Shown: positions 8,324 to 18,053 of the stretch, piece after piece
How positions within the stretch are numbered: position 1 is the first letter of the stretch
Layout of the letters: every line of letters starts with the position of its first letter
Source: JAGWAJ01 sp965215155
GTDB taxonomy: Bacteria; Acidobacteriota; Vicinamibacteria; Vicinamibacterales; UBA8438
Length of the DNA stretch: 64,000 nt
Direction: 5' to 3'
Assembly (NCBI GenBank): GCA_965215155.1
Contig: CBDCCY010000004.1
Location: 806,001-870,000, forward strand
Position numbers and translations under genes: made by a program
Notes under the pieces: model-generated
Databases searched by the model: none
What the model saw: the letters and a program-made list of their open reading frames with translations, nothing else
Told to the model about the DNA's origin: nothing

Positions 8324-11300
8324 GTGACTGCACGCGCACTCTTCCCCCCTCCACCGGCCACTTTCGTCACGCTGAACGGATCGTCGAGAACGCACGCGGC
8401 GTGCCCGCCACGCTGCGGTAGACAGACCGCGGCGCGCCGCGGCCGAAGCCCCGCGCCGCGGTCTGCCGCGGCTCTGGCCGCCTGCGCGATCGTCGCCGCC
8501 ACGGTGATCGGCGTAGCCCCCGCGGCGGCCCAGACGACAGGCGCGATCGAAGGCAACGTCGGCGACGTGCAGGGCCTCGCCGTGCCGGGCGCCACGGTCA
8601 CCCTCACGGGCGAGGAGCTCATCGCGCCGCTGGTCACCTACACCCTCGTCGACGGCTCCTACCGCTTCCGCGCCCTCGGCCGCGGGTCGTACGACCTCAC
8701 GTTCGAGCTGGCGGGCTTCGGGACCCTCGTCCGCGAAGGGGTGATCGTCGAGGGCAGCCGCGTGATCCGGATCGACGCGGCGCTCGAGGTGGCCGCAGTG
8801 GCCGAGACGGTCACCGTCACGGGCGATGCCCCCGTCGTCGACATCCGCACGACGGCGCTGGTGAACGACTTCGGCGTGGCGGAGCTGCAGGAGGTGCCGT
8901 CCGCCACCGACGTCTGGGCGGTGCTGGGCCAGACGTCGGGCGTCCGGATGCGCGGCTTCGACGTCGGAGGCTCCCACAAGAGCCAGCAGACCGGGTACGA
9001 GAGCTTCGGCATCCGCAACCAGAACCGCATCCTCGCCGACGGCATCGACACGACGGAGGGCGACGGCGGCACCGGCTTCTACTTCGACTACTACTCCATC
9101 GAGGAGTTCACGACCACGGCGGCCGGCGCCGACGTGGAGATGACCGCGCCCGGCTCGCTCGTCATGATGACCATGAAGAGCGGCGGCGACGACTTCAGCG
9201 GGATGTTCCACGGCGACTACGAGCACGAGAGCTTCGTGGGCGACAACCGCGACACGGATCTGGAGTCGCGCGGCCACACCGGCAACCCGAACCTGCTCTT
9301 CTTCGAGACCCACGCCGACCTGGGCGGCCCGATCCTGCGCGACCGGGCCTGGTTCTACGGCTTCTACAACCACTTCCGCATCGACAAGGCGGTCTCCGGC
9401 GTCGACCGCGCGGTGGCCACCGACCTCGGCGACTTCGACAACTTCGGGGGCAAGGTGACCGTGCGTCCGAGCGAGCGGGACCGGTTGATCGGCTACACGC
9501 AGTGGGGGCTGAAGGAGAAGCCGAAGCGGGGGCTGTCGACCGACGTCGGGCCCGACTCGGTGCTCGCGCAGGCCAGCTGGAGCTGGGCCCACAAGGGCGA
9601 GTGGCAGCGCATCTGGGACGATCGCACGTTCACGACGACGGCCGTCAAGCACTTCGGGTTCGGCTGGCCGATGGTGCCGCAGGTCGACCCCGCGGCGCAG
9701 CCGCCGCGCCTCGACACCGCCACGGGGCGCCTGAGCGGGGCCGGGTGGTTCCCCGGCGTCGACGGCGCGCCGCCGTTCACGTTCGTTCGCTGGAAGCCGC
9801 AGGTGACGGTGAGCACGAACCACTACGTTCCCGACTTCGGCGGCAGCCACGATCTCAAGATCGGCTACGAGTTCCAGATCGACAGCGCCCGGTTCGGGTC
9901 GAACGCCAACTCCGGGCACGTCCGCTACCTCGACGACAGCGAGAACGACCGGCCGTTCCACGTCGACCGGATCATGCTGTTCAGCATGCCGGCCGAAGGC
10001 GAGATCGCGTCCGACAACCGCAACCGGCACCACGCGGCGTTCCTCCAGGACACCTGGCGCCCCACGGAACGGCTGACGCTGAACCTCGGCGTCCGCTACG
10101 AGCAGCAGCACACCTACTTCCTGGATGCGGAGGCGAGCCCCCGCTTCGCCGACTTCTTCCCGACCGGGGCGATCGCCGGCCGCTCGGCCGTCGTCTGGAA
10201 CACGTGGGCGCCGCGGCTCGGGCTGACGTTCGCGCTCGCCGAGCGCACGGTGCTGAAGGGGCACTACGGCCGCTACTACGTCAACCTCGCCGACGCCCAC
10301 GGGGCCGCCAACCCCGCCAGCACATCGTGGATCCGCTACGCGTTCCTCGACCCGAACGGCAACGGGATCTACGACGGTGCGAACGAGCTGGGCGCCAAGC
10401 TCGCCGAGCTGGGCGCCACCGGCACGGAACTCCGCACGAGCGGGACGCCGGTCGACGCCGACCTCGCGGCGGAGTACGTCGACGAGTTCAACGTCTCGCT
10501 GGAACACGAGCTGCGGCAGGACACGTCGCTCCGCGTCTCCTACGTGCGCAAGGACCTGAACGGCGACAGCGGCCTCTGGAACGGGCCGCAGCAGGCGGCG
10601 CTGCTCGCCGGGCGGGGCGTCGCGTGCACGGACGACCCCGCCTGGGACTGCCCGATCAACGTCCTCACCGGCGCGCCCCTGCGCGTCCAGCGCGTGCCCG
10701 ACGACGTCGCGGGCCTGGTCGACAACCGAATCGCGGCGTTCCCGGACATGCACGCTTCCTACGACACCCTGCAGGTGGCGGTGGACCGCCGCTTCACGGG
10801 CGGGCTGCTGCTGCAGGCGAGCTTCGACTACCAGTGGCGGGACGAGTTCCGCGCCGCGGCCGGCGAGACCCGGAGCCCGCTGTTCGCCGACCCGCTCGTC
10901 GTCGGCTCCGGCGGGCACGGGCGCATCTGGCAGAACCACAGCCTCGACGTCTCGGCCCGGCAGGCGACCACCAACTGGGGCGGCCGCCTGCTGGCGCGCG
11001 TCGACCTGCCGTGGGACGTCGGCCTGTCGGCCAACGTCCGCCACCAGAGCGGCTGGCCCTACGCGCCCATCCAGCGCGTCGACATTCCCGGCACGGGCAC
11101 CAATCAGCCGATCTTCCTCGCCAACCTGTCCGAGAACCGCTCCGAGAACGTGACGATGGTCGACCTCCGCCTCGACAAGACGATCACGGCCGGGGCGCGG
11201 GGCCGGCTGACCCTGATGGCCGACTTCTACAACCTGCTGAACGCCAACGCCGTCACCAACTTCTCGCTGCGGACCGGCGACTACGAGCGGATCATCGCCG

Positions 11301-11347
11301 CCCTCGATCCGCTGGCGATGAAGCTGGGCCTGCGCTTCCAGTGGTGA
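8324..11347 (+). CDS. TonB-dependent receptor, carboxypeptidase-regulatory type
   Basis: 1007 residues, GTG at 8324. A long basic leader ends in a signal peptide cleaved near APAAAQ (residue 68 or so). Then comes a carboxypeptidase-regulatory-like beta-sandwich (about 72-150: VPGATVTLTGEEL, DGSYRFRALGRGSYDL), a plug region (about 155-280), and a long outer-membrane barrel ending in aromatic Trp (LGLRFQW). This Oar/SusC-like architecture is abundant in Acidobacteriota and serves uptake of large or polymeric ligands. Ligand unknown. A barrel segment includes DPNGNGIYDGANELG, an Asp-rich loop resembling a Ca2+ loop. Confidence 0.9.
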   Translation: MTARALFPPPPATFVTLNGSSRTHAACPPRCGRQTAARRGRSPAPRSAAALAACAIVAATVIGVAPAAAQTTGAIEGNVGDVQGLAVPGATVTLTGEELIAPLVTYTLVDGSYRFRALGRGSYDLTFELAGFGTLVREGVIVEGSRVIRIDAALEVAAVAETVTVTGDAPVVDIRTTALVNDFGVAELQEVPSATDVWAVLGQTSGVRMRGFDVGGSHKSQQTGYESFGIRNQNRILADGIDTTEGDGGTGFYFDYYSIEEFTTTAAGADVEMTAPGSLVMMTMKSGGDDFSGMFHGDYEHESFVGDNRDTDLESRGHTGNPNLLFFETHADLGGPILRDRAWFYGFYNHFRIDKAVSGVDRAVATDLGDFDNFGGKVTVRPSERDRLIGYTQWGLKEKPKRGLSTDVGPDSVLAQASWSWAHKGEWQRIWDDRTFTTTAVKHFGFGWPMVPQVDPAAQPPRLDTATGRLSGAGWFPGVDGAPPFTFVRWKPQVTVSTNHYVPDFGGSHDLKIGYEFQIDSARFGSNANSGHVRYLDDSENDRPFHVDRIMLFSMPAEGEIASDNRNRHHAAFLQDTWRPTERLTLNLGVRYEQQHTYFLDAEASPRFADFFPTGAIAGRSAVVWNTWAPRLGLTFALAERTVLKGHYGRYYVNLADAHGAANPASTSWIRYAFLDPNGNGIYDGANELGAKLAELGATGTELRTSGTPVDADLAAEYVDEFNVSLEHELRQDTSLRVSYVRKDLNGDSGLWNGPQQAALLAGRGVACTDDPAWDCPINVLTGAPLRVQRVPDDVAGLVDNRIAAFPDMHASYDTLQVAVDRRFTGGLLLQASFDYQWRDEFRAAAGETRSPLFADPLVVGSGGHGRIWQNHSLDVSARQATTNWGGRLLARVDLPWDVGLSANVRHQSGWPYAPIQRVDIPGTGTNQPIFLANLSENRSENVTMVDLRLDKTITAGARGRLTLMADFYNLLNANAVTNFSLRTGDYERIIAALDPLAMKLGLRFQW

Positions 11348-11410
11348 GGCAGGGCGCCGGTCCATAATGGGTCGTTGACGGAGCGGCCGGTCTTGCGGAA
11401 GGAGATCGTC

Positions 11411-11842
11411 ATGAAGCTGGTGTCGAAGCTGGGCGGCGGCGTGCGCCTGTTCGTCTCGGTGGGGCTGGGGGGCCTGCTGGCCGCGACGGCCGCGGGTCCG
11501 GCGGCGGTCGCCGCGCAGGACCGCGACGCGGAGGCCGAACCGGTGGTCCTCCGCTGGGTGGGAACCACCAGCCACGCCTGGGGAGCCTGGGTACCGGCCG
11601 GCGCCACCGTCGAGGACTGGGTCGAGCAGGCGATCGCGCTCTGCGCCGGGGACGAGATCTGCGAGGTCAACGTGTTCGAGGGACCCGAGCTCGTGACGCA
11701 CGAGATACCGGTACCCGAGGCGAACCGGCCCGGCCTGAAGTGGGTGCTGCTGTACCGGAACGGCGAGACACCGAGCGTCGTGGTCGAGGAGGCGCACGCC
11801 GAGCCGGGACGCGAGCCCCGCACGTGGACCTTCGATCCGTGA
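11411..11842 (+). CDS. Small secreted protein of unknown function
   Basis: 143 residues. ATG at 11411 is preceded by GGAAGGAGA at 11397-11405, an excellent Shine-Dalgarno that decides this start over the frame's upstream codons. A signal peptide (MKLVSKLGGG... to AAVAAQD, about residue 36) precedes an approximately 105-residue acidic mature domain with strands such as EPVVLRWVGTTSHAWGAW and GLKWVLLYRNGE. A Cys pair (ALCAGDEICEV) could form a disulfide. No family recognised. It follows the TonB receptor by about 60 bp and may share its transcript. Confidence 0.6.
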   Translation: MKLVSKLGGGVRLFVSVGLGGLLAATAAGPAAVAAQDRDAEAEPVVLRWVGTTSHAWGAWVPAGATVEDWVEQAIALCAGDEICEVNVFEGPELVTHEIPVPEANRPGLKWVLLYRNGETPSVVVEEAHAEPGREPRTWTFDP

Positions 11843-11849
11843 GGGACCG

Positions 11850-11984
11850 ATGATCGAGGAGCGGGACTCGGCCCCGGAGGTCGTCGAGACCGCGCGCGGG
11901 CCCGCCGAGTTCGCGCGCGGCGAGCACCTCGTCCGGCCGGTCGGCGCCCACTCGATCCGGCTGTCGGCCGGCAGCGCGCAGTAG
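11850..11984 (+). pseudogene. Possible alpha/beta-hydrolase N-terminal remnant
   Basis: A 44-residue frame starting MIEERDSAPEVVETARGPAEF and ending in TAG at 11982-11984. The opening resembles the N-terminal strands of small alpha/beta hydrolases (charged start, then VETxxGPxEYA), but the HG-containing loop and everything after it is absent. No good ribosome binding site is visible. It may be a gene scrap or a chance frame. Confidence 0.25.
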
Positions 11985-12041
11985 CCCCTTGCAGCGTGCT
12001 ACAGTGCCGGATCGAGCCTCCTCCAGCAGGAGCTCGACCGG

Positions 12042-12085
12042 CGCCCGGAGCAAAGTCCCACCAAGACCTCTTGTGGCTCCGGGCG
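12042..12085. other. Perfect 10-bp inverted repeat in intergenic DNA
   Basis: CGCCCGGAGC at 12042-12051 is followed 24 bases later by its exact complement GCTCCGGGCG at 12076-12085. A second pair, AAGACC (12063-12068) and GGTCTT (12089-12094), interleaves with it, allowing alternative foldings. It lies in the 11985-12244 gap ahead of the PQQ dehydrogenase gene, where no gene is evident. It could be an RNA leader structure; it does not match a riboswitch I know. Confidence 0.35.
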
Positions 12086-12244
12086 TCGGGTCTTCCTGCT
12101 CAGCCCGCGGCCCCGACAGGAACGCGATGCCGCGAGGGTGCGGCGGCAGCCGTGCTTCCGGGCTTTTGACGTCCCGAGATGGTTGTGCCATGGTTCCCGC
12201 GAGCCGGGCGGCTGCCGCGTCGGCGAGGAGGTGCGTCAACAGTC

Positions 12245-14308
12245 ATGCGCAGAACGCTTTCCGGTCGGCACCCGATGATCCGCTGCGCGGCGGTTGCGGC
12301 CGTCGCATGTCTGGCAACCGTCGGCGCCGCCGCTCAGAACGGCGCCGCCGACGGGGAATGGCCCGTGTTCGGAGCGGACGCCGGCGCCACCCGCTACTCG
12401 CCGCTCGACGAGATTCACGCCGGCAACGTCGGCGACCTGGAGGTGGCCTGGCGGTGGAGCGCCCGAGACCAGGGCACGCCGCCGCCATCCGGCCGGACGC
12501 AGATCAGTCCCATCGTGGTCAACGGAGTGCTCTATACGACCATCGGCAACCAGCGCAGCGTGATCGCCCTCGATGCCGCCACCGGCGAGCCCCTGTGGAA
12601 CTGGCACCCCGGGGACAACGAGCGCCGGTGGGGCGACATCATCGAGCCCGTTGCGCGGAGCGCCGGGCGCGGCGTGTCCTACTGGACGGACGGGGCGGGG
12701 AACGAGCGCATCTTCGTCGTGACCCCGAGCTTTCAGCTGGTGGCCCTGGACGCCCGGACGGGTGAACTCGTCGAGGACTTCGGCAGTGCCGGCGTAGTGG
12801 ACATGATGGACGATCTGCGCTGGAGCGAGCGGCCGGCCGCGTTGAGGGCGGGTCGGGTGGCCAACACCTCACCGCCCGCGATTCTCGGCAACGCGCTCGT
12901 GGCGTCGATCTCGATGCACACCGGCAGCATCCCCACCCGGGCCTCCCCCAACGAGGTCTGGCCCATGAACATGCCGGGCGACGTGGTGGCCTACGATACG
13001 CGCTCCGGCCGGACGCTCTGGCGCTTCCACACCATCCCGAGGGAGGGAGAATTCGGCGTCGAGACCTGGCTGCAGGCGGACGAAGCGCTCTGGGACGTGC
13101 CGACCGGTACCCACGACTGGGTGCAGGAGCATCCGGAACTCCTCGATGCCTCGTGGAAGTACACCGGGAACGTCGGGCACTGGGCGCCCGTGACGGCGGA
13201 CCCGGAGCTCGGCCTGTTCTACGTGGCTACCGAGACCCCCACCAACGACTACTACGGCGGCTACCGGCCGGGGGACAACCTCTTCGGCAACTCCGTGCTG
13301 GCCCTCGACGCCGAGACCGGCGAGCGGGTGTGGCACTTCCAGCTCACCCATCACGAGCTGTGGGACTACGACATCCCGACCGCCCCCATCCTCGTCGACA
13401 TCGAAGTCGACGGAGGCCCCATCAAGGCCTTGGTGCAACTCTCGAAGCAGGGGTTTGCCTACGTCCTCGACCGCCAGACCGGCGAGCCCGTGTGGCCGAT
13501 CGAGGAGCGGGCGGTGGCGGAGTCGGACGTTCCGGGAGAGTGGACCTCTCCCACACAGCCCTTTCCCACCCGGCCGCCGGCGTTCGAACGGCAGGGGGTC
13601 ACCCCGGACGACCTGATCGACTTCACGCCGGAGCTGCGGGCCGAGGCGCTGCGGATCGTGGAGCAGATCCGGCTCGGGCCCCTCTATACGCCGCCGTCCC
13701 TGATCGAGCCGGGCGTCAATCTCGGGACCCTCGGGCTACCCGGCGCGGGCGGCGGCGTCAACTGGCCGGCCGGTGCGGTGGATGTCGAGGCGGGCCTCCT
13801 CTTCGTCCCGTCGCAGACGCGGCCGACGCTGTTCGGATTGACGGACGGCACGGAAGGGACGGGAGTGCGCTACCACATCTCGTTCTCGCGGGGAGTTCCG
13901 ACCGTTCGCGACCTGCCCCTCCTGAAGCCTCCCTACGGCCGGATCACGGCGATCGACCTCACCGTGGGGGAGATTCTGTGGCAGATCCCGCACGGCGAAA
14001 CGCCCGCCTACATCCGGGAGCATCCGGATCTGCAGGGCGTGGACGTGCCGCAGACGGGAATCCTCACGCAGAGCTCCGGGCTGCTCGCGACGTCCACGCT
14101 GCTGTTTGCCGGCGAGGGGCAACGGGGGGCTCCGGTTCTCCGCGCGTACGACAAGCGGACGGGGGTGGTAGTCCGCGAGATCGCTCTTCCGGGCGGGCCG
14201 ACCACCGGCTTCCCGATCACGTACCTGGCGGGAGACCGGCAGTACCTTGTCGTGGCGGCCCTGGACGAGGAGAGAATCGCGGAGCTCGTCGCATACTCGT
14301 TGCCGTAG
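12245..14308 (+). CDS. PQQ-dependent dehydrogenase (quinoprotein), secreted
   Basis: 687 residues from ATG at 12245, with GAGGAGG at 12225-12231; ATG at 12275 is an alternative. A signal peptide ends near GAAAQNG. The body is an eight-bladed quinoprotein propeller with repeated tryptophan-docking motifs: GEPLWNWHPGD, GRTLWRFHTIP, GERVWHFQLTHHELWDYD, GEPVWPIEE and VGEILWQIPHGE. The opening EWPVFGADAGATRYSPLDEI is typical of membrane glucose-dehydrogenase-like and related PQQ enzymes. It should oxidise an alcohol, sugar or similar substrate in the periplasm. Substrate not inferable, and no attached cytochrome c domain (no CxxCH). Confidence 0.88.
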   Translation: MRRTLSGRHPMIRCAAVAAVACLATVGAAAQNGAADGEWPVFGADAGATRYSPLDEIHAGNVGDLEVAWRWSARDQGTPPPSGRTQISPIVVNGVLYTTIGNQRSVIALDAATGEPLWNWHPGDNERRWGDIIEPVARSAGRGVSYWTDGAGNERIFVVTPSFQLVALDARTGELVEDFGSAGVVDMMDDLRWSERPAALRAGRVANTSPPAILGNALVASISMHTGSIPTRASPNEVWPMNMPGDVVAYDTRSGRTLWRFHTIPREGEFGVETWLQADEALWDVPTGTHDWVQEHPELLDASWKYTGNVGHWAPVTADPELGLFYVATETPTNDYYGGYRPGDNLFGNSVLALDAETGERVWHFQLTHHELWDYDIPTAPILVDIEVDGGPIKALVQLSKQGFAYVLDRQTGEPVWPIEERAVAESDVPGEWTSPTQPFPTRPPAFERQGVTPDDLIDFTPELRAEALRIVEQIRLGPLYTPPSLIEPGVNLGTLGLPGAGGGVNWPAGAVDVEAGLLFVPSQTRPTLFGLTDGTEGTGVRYHISFSRGVPTVRDLPLLKPPYGRITAIDLTVGEILWQIPHGETPAYIREHPDLQGVDVPQTGILTQSSGLLATSTLLFAGEGQRGAPVLRAYDKRTGVVVREIALPGGPTTGFPITYLAGDRQYLVVAALDEERIAELVAYSLP

Positions 14309-14406
14309 CCGCGGGAAGCGGTGCCGCGCCAAACGAGCTCGCGGTCTTGCGCCGCAGAACGCAACGGTGTGAGTGCCGCGGCTGGAGCCCGAACGGCGGC
14401 AAGCTA

Positions 14407-16092
14407 CTACGGGCTCGGACTTCCGCTTCGCAGTCGTTGCGCCTCCCACCCGGAGTCGGCGGCCACCGGGGCCGGCGACTTCGCGTCGGCGTCGCGGCTC
14501 GCCTGCCACAGGGTCCAGTTCGCGTTGACGGTCGACGCGCGCCCGTTGCCTTCGAACACGAGGAGCCGGGTGGCTACCTTGTCGATGAAAAACCGGTCGT
14601 GGCTCACCACGATGACCGCCCCGGGGAAGTGCACGAGGGCCCTTTCCATCACCTGCGTGGCGGTTACGTCGAGGTGATTGGTCGGCTCGTCGAGAATCAC
14701 GACCGGCGCCCCCGACAGCAGCGACAACGCCAGGGCGACGCGGGCTCGCTGGCCGCCCGACAGGGTGCCGATCTCCTGCTGCAAGTCCATCGCGGAGAAC
14801 TGCAGGAGCTCCAGGAACCGGTGCACCTGCTTGCGCGGGGCCCGGTGCGCGAGCCCCTCGAAGTTGACCTTCCGGGTCACCGTCGCCTTCGGATCGAGGC
14901 CGTCGAGGACGGCGTTGTAGTCGACGTAGGAGTGGCCGAGCTTCCACTGCACGCGGCCTGCGTCGGGCGCCACCTCGCTGCGCAGCACTCGTAGCAGGGT
15001 CGTCTTTCCGCAACCGTTCGGTCCGACGACAACCAGCCGGTCTCCCCGGTGCAACGTGAAGTCCAGCTCGTCGAAGAGCGTCTCCCCGCCGTAGCGCTTC
15101 GAGAGCTGCGTCACCTCGCAGAGCTCGTCGGCCGTGCGCATGCCCCGGTAGATGCCCGTCACGATGGTGTCGACCTCGCGCGGAGCCTGCCGCTTGCGGA
15201 TGTCCGCGAGCCGGCGGGCGAGGGCGCGGCTCGGGTTGCGGGCCGCCTCGCGCCGGTCCTGAATCGCCTCGGCTTCGAAGGCCAGCAACTCCTCCTCGTG
15301 CCGGAACTCCCGTTCGAGCTGACGCGTCTTCGCCCGCTTGCGGCGGACGAACTCGACGAACCCGCAGTCGTATTCGTGAAACCGGTGGTTCTGGATCTCG
15401 ACGACCCGGTTCACGGCCCGGTCCAGGAAGTGCCGGTCGTGCGAGACCACGAGGGCGGCGCCCTCGAACTTCCTAAGCCAGCTCTCAAGCCACGCGAGCC
15501 CGTCGAAGTCGAGGAAGTTGGTCGGCTCGTCCAGCAGCAGCACGTCCGGCGCCTCGAGCAGTATCTTCGCCAGCGCCGCCCGGTTCCGCCATCCTCCGGA
15601 AAGCTGACCGATCGGCATCGTCCGGTGCCGACGGCTGAACCCCAGCCGGCTGAGCGCGGTATCGATCCGGTGCTCGCAGCTCCACCCGTCCCGGTGCTCC
15701 ATCTCGGCGGTCAGTGCTTCGTAGCGCTTCAGCAGCCCGTTCTGACGCTCCCCGACGGCGCCCTCCGCGAGCGCGCGGGTGACGTCCGCCAGGTCCGCCT
15801 CGATCCGCTGGATCGGCTCGAACACCTCCCGCAGCACCGACTCGATCAACGCCTCGCCGCTCAGCTCCGAGAACTGCGAGAAGTAGCCGATGCGCAGGTC
15901 GCCCGCCACTTCGATCTCGCCCCCCGACGGTTCCTCCCGCCCCAGGATCAGTCTCAGGACCGTCGTCTTGCCGGAGCCGTTGCGTCCGAGCAGTCCGGTC
16001 CGGTCGCCGGGAGCGAGGCGATAGAAGACGTCGCGGAGCACCTGGTTCCGCCCGTACCGCTTGGAAACGCGCCGCAGGCGGACCAGGCTCAT
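14407..16092 (-). CDS. ABC-F family ATPase
   Basis: 561 residues with two ABC domains and no membrane segment. Domain 1: Walker A GRNGSGKTT (about residue 36), signature LSGGW, Walker B VLLLDEPTNFLD. A charged linker follows (about 240-310, including KRAKTRQLEREFRHEEELL). Domain 2: Walker A GPNGCGKTT, signature LSGGQRAR, Walker B VVILDEPTNHLD. This is the ABC-F architecture; family members act on the ribosome in translation control or antibiotic protection. The first signature, LSGGWRNR, is the usual ABC-F variant. Specific subfamily (EttA, Uup or ARE) not assigned. It is flanked by PQQ dehydrogenase genes. Confidence 0.93.
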   Translation of the reverse strand: MSLVRLRRVSKRYGRNQVLRDVFYRLAPGDRTGLLGRNGSGKTTVLRLILGREEPSGGEIEVAGDLRIGYFSQFSELSGEALIESVLREVFEPIQRIEADLADVTRALAEGAVGERQNGLLKRYEALTAEMEHRDGWSCEHRIDTALSRLGFSRRHRTMPIGQLSGGWRNRAALAKILLEAPDVLLLDEPTNFLDFDGLAWLESWLRKFEGAALVVSHDRHFLDRAVNRVVEIQNHRFHEYDCGFVEFVRRKRAKTRQLEREFRHEEELLAFEAEAIQDRREAARNPSRALARRLADIRKRQAPREVDTIVTGIYRGMRTADELCEVTQLSKRYGGETLFDELDFTLHRGDRLVVVGPNGCGKTTLLRVLRSEVAPDAGRVQWKLGHSYVDYNAVLDGLDPKATVTRKVNFEGLAHRAPRKQVHRFLELLQFSAMDLQQEIGTLSGGQRARVALALSLLSGAPVVILDEPTNHLDVTATQVMERALVHFPGAVIVVSHDRFFIDKVATRLLVFEGNGRASTVNANWTLWQASRDADAKSPAPVAADSGWEAQRLRSGSPSP

Positions 16093-16149
16093 CTGCGTGG
16101 CGGGCCGAGATCGCCTTGCCGGGTGGCGTCGTCGGCCCCTCGTTCGTCG

Positions 16150-17937
16150 CTACGGAAGCGCAAACACGAACAGGTTGTTGCCGACGCTCGGACGCAACTC
16201 CGGCGTCAGGTCGATGAAGCGCGGGGTGCCCGTGCTCACCGCGACGTACTGGCGGCCGTCGACGGCGAAGGTGATCGGGAAGCCGGAGACGGACGAGCCG
16301 AGGTTGATCTCCCAGAGGATCTCGCCCGTGCGGTCGTCGAAGGCCCGGAAGCGGCCGTTGACGTCGCCGCCGAAGACGAGCCCGCCGCCGGTCGCGGCGA
16401 GCGACATCGTGGCGGCGCGCTGCTGGTAGTTCCAGACCGACTCGCCGGTCTCGGCCGAGATGGCATGGATGCTTCCCACCTGGTCCATGCCGGGCGCGAT
16501 CTGCGAGCGCCAGGCGAGGGCATAGAGCCGCCGCGCCTCGTCCGATTCGTCGGCGGCGGAGATCGACAGCATGCGCGCGCAGACGTTGCGCAGCGGCATG
16601 TACATGGTGTTGGTCAGCGGGCTGTAGGCGCCCGCCTCCCAGTCCTTGCCGCCGCTGGCGTGCGGACAGGCCAGGACCTCCTGCCCCTGCGCGGTGAAGA
16701 CCAGCTCGGAGTTCTCCGCCACCGCGCCGGTCGCCCCGTCGATGCCGCTCACCACGTTCTGCGGAATGGTCGGCGTGGCCCACAGGAACTCGCCCGTCTC
16801 CCGGTCGAGGGTGTAGACGATGCCCGTCTTGCCCGGCACGCCGGTGACGACGCGGCGCTCCTCGCCCGGGTTCAGGCGCGGGTTGATCCAGCTCACCGCG
16901 GACGAGTCGGGCCGCACCGCGGTGTCGACGAGCAGGCGCTCGAAGGGATGGTCGAGGTCCCAACTGTCGTTCAGGTGCTGGTAGTGCCAGACGATCTCCC
17001 CGGTGTCCCCGTCGAGGGCCAGCGTCGAGTTGTGGTAGAGGTGCGTCAGGTCGGTGCCGCCGAGCATGAACTTGGGCGCCGGCGAGGTGACCGAGGTGCC
17101 GAGGATGACCAGGTTCAGCTCCGGGTCGTAGCTCGGCACCATCCACGAGCCGACGTGCCCGCGCCGCTCGAACGGGACGTCGCCCCACGTCTCGTCGCCC
17201 GGCTCGCCGGGGGCGGGGATCAGGCGCGTCCGCCACAGCTCCTCGCCGGTCGCGGCGTCGTGCGCGGTGATGACGCAGGCGTGCGGCCCGCCCCGCGGGT
17301 CGCAGCTCCGCCCCGAGAACACCTTCCCGCGCGCCGTGATCGGCCCCGACGTCTGGTTGGCCGGATTCACCCGGTAGTCGAGGATCTCGGTGTCCCACAC
17401 CACCTCGCCCGTCTCCGCGTCGAGCGCGAAGACGTGGTCGTCCATGCTCGTGTCGATGATCAGGTCGCCGTGAATGGCGACGTTGCGGTTGGTCTCGATG
17501 AGGACACCGATCATGTAGTCGCCCAGGTCGTCCGGGCGGTCGCGCCGGTGCTCCCAGATGAGGTCGCCGGTCACCGCGTCGATGGCCTGGATGACGTCGC
17601 GCGGGTTCGGCATGAACAGCACGCCGTCGCGGACGAGCGGCGTGCCCTGCTGCAGGCCCGTCCCGAGCGCGCGCGTCCAGACCATCCGCAGGTCGCCGAC
17701 GTTGTCGCGGTTGATCTGGTCGAGCGGGCTGTAGCCCCAGCCGTTGAGCGTCCGGCGCCACATCAGCCACTCGTCGTCGCTCGGGTTCTCGAGCTCCGCG
17801 TCGGTGACGGGGCGGATGCGGTCCGCTTCCTGCGCGAGGGCGGTGGGCCCGGTCAGGATCAGCAGGGCGGCAGCCGCGATGCCGCACGCGAGGGGCGCCA
17901 CTCGGATCCACGACGCCGGGCGGTCGGTTGCGAGCAT
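16150..17937 (-). CDS. PQQ-dependent alcohol-dehydrogenase-like quinoprotein
   Basis: 595 residues. ATG at 17937 is chosen because a strong GGAGGAGGG precedes it; an ATG ten codons upstream is less likely. A signal peptide runs to about TALAQEADR. The propeller motifs are clear: GDLIWEHRRDRPDDLG, GEVVWDTEIL, GEELWRTRLIP, GEIVWHYQHLNDSWDLDHP, GEFLWATPTIP, GESVWNYQQRA and GEILWEINLGS. YSPLDQINRDNVGDLRMVW is the typical start of type I/II alcohol dehydrogenases. The adjacent Cys-Cys pair of methanol dehydrogenases is not seen; cysteines at SCDPRGGPHAC may form a disulfide instead. Convergent with the ABC-F gene's upstream side but a separate unit. Confidence 0.88.
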   Translation of the reverse strand: MLATDRPASWIRVAPLACGIAAAALLILTGPTALAQEADRIRPVTDAELENPSDDEWLMWRRTLNGWGYSPLDQINRDNVGDLRMVWTRALGTGLQQGTPLVRDGVLFMPNPRDVIQAIDAVTGDLIWEHRRDRPDDLGDYMIGVLIETNRNVAIHGDLIIDTSMDDHVFALDAETGEVVWDTEILDYRVNPANQTSGPITARGKVFSGRSCDPRGGPHACVITAHDAATGEELWRTRLIPAPGEPGDETWGDVPFERRGHVGSWMVPSYDPELNLVILGTSVTSPAPKFMLGGTDLTHLYHNSTLALDGDTGEIVWHYQHLNDSWDLDHPFERLLVDTAVRPDSSAVSWINPRLNPGEERRVVTGVPGKTGIVYTLDRETGEFLWATPTIPQNVVSGIDGATGAVAENSELVFTAQGQEVLACPHASGGKDWEAGAYSPLTNTMYMPLRNVCARMLSISAADESDEARRLYALAWRSQIAPGMDQVGSIHAISAETGESVWNYQQRAATMSLAATGGGLVFGGDVNGRFRAFDDRTGEILWEINLGSSVSGFPITFAVDGRQYVAVSTGTPRFIDLTPELRPSVGNNLFVFALP

Positions 17938-18053
17938 GATCCCTCCTCCGCTGCGGAGCGTGCGCACGACCGGCCCCGGGCCGTACCGGCTCGAGGCACG
18001 GAACGAGACGGCACTCTATCAGAGGACGGCCGGGATCGTGCGAGACTGTCGTC

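Noticed and set aside
8309..11797. 1162-codon open frame on the minus strand
   Set aside because: It is antisense to the TonB receptor, which has a signal peptide, known domains and an aromatic C-terminus. The minus frame is Arg/Val/His-rich with no family pattern: a GC-rich shadow.
12042..12094. Calling the inverted repeats a known riboswitch
   Set aside because: The conserved core of cobalamin, TPP, SAM or similar classes is not visible; only generic stems are.
11667..12239. 190-codon minus frame before the PQQ dehydrogenase
   Set aside because: It overlaps the 3' end of the secreted-protein gene and is Arg/Pro-rich without a family pattern or ribosome binding site.
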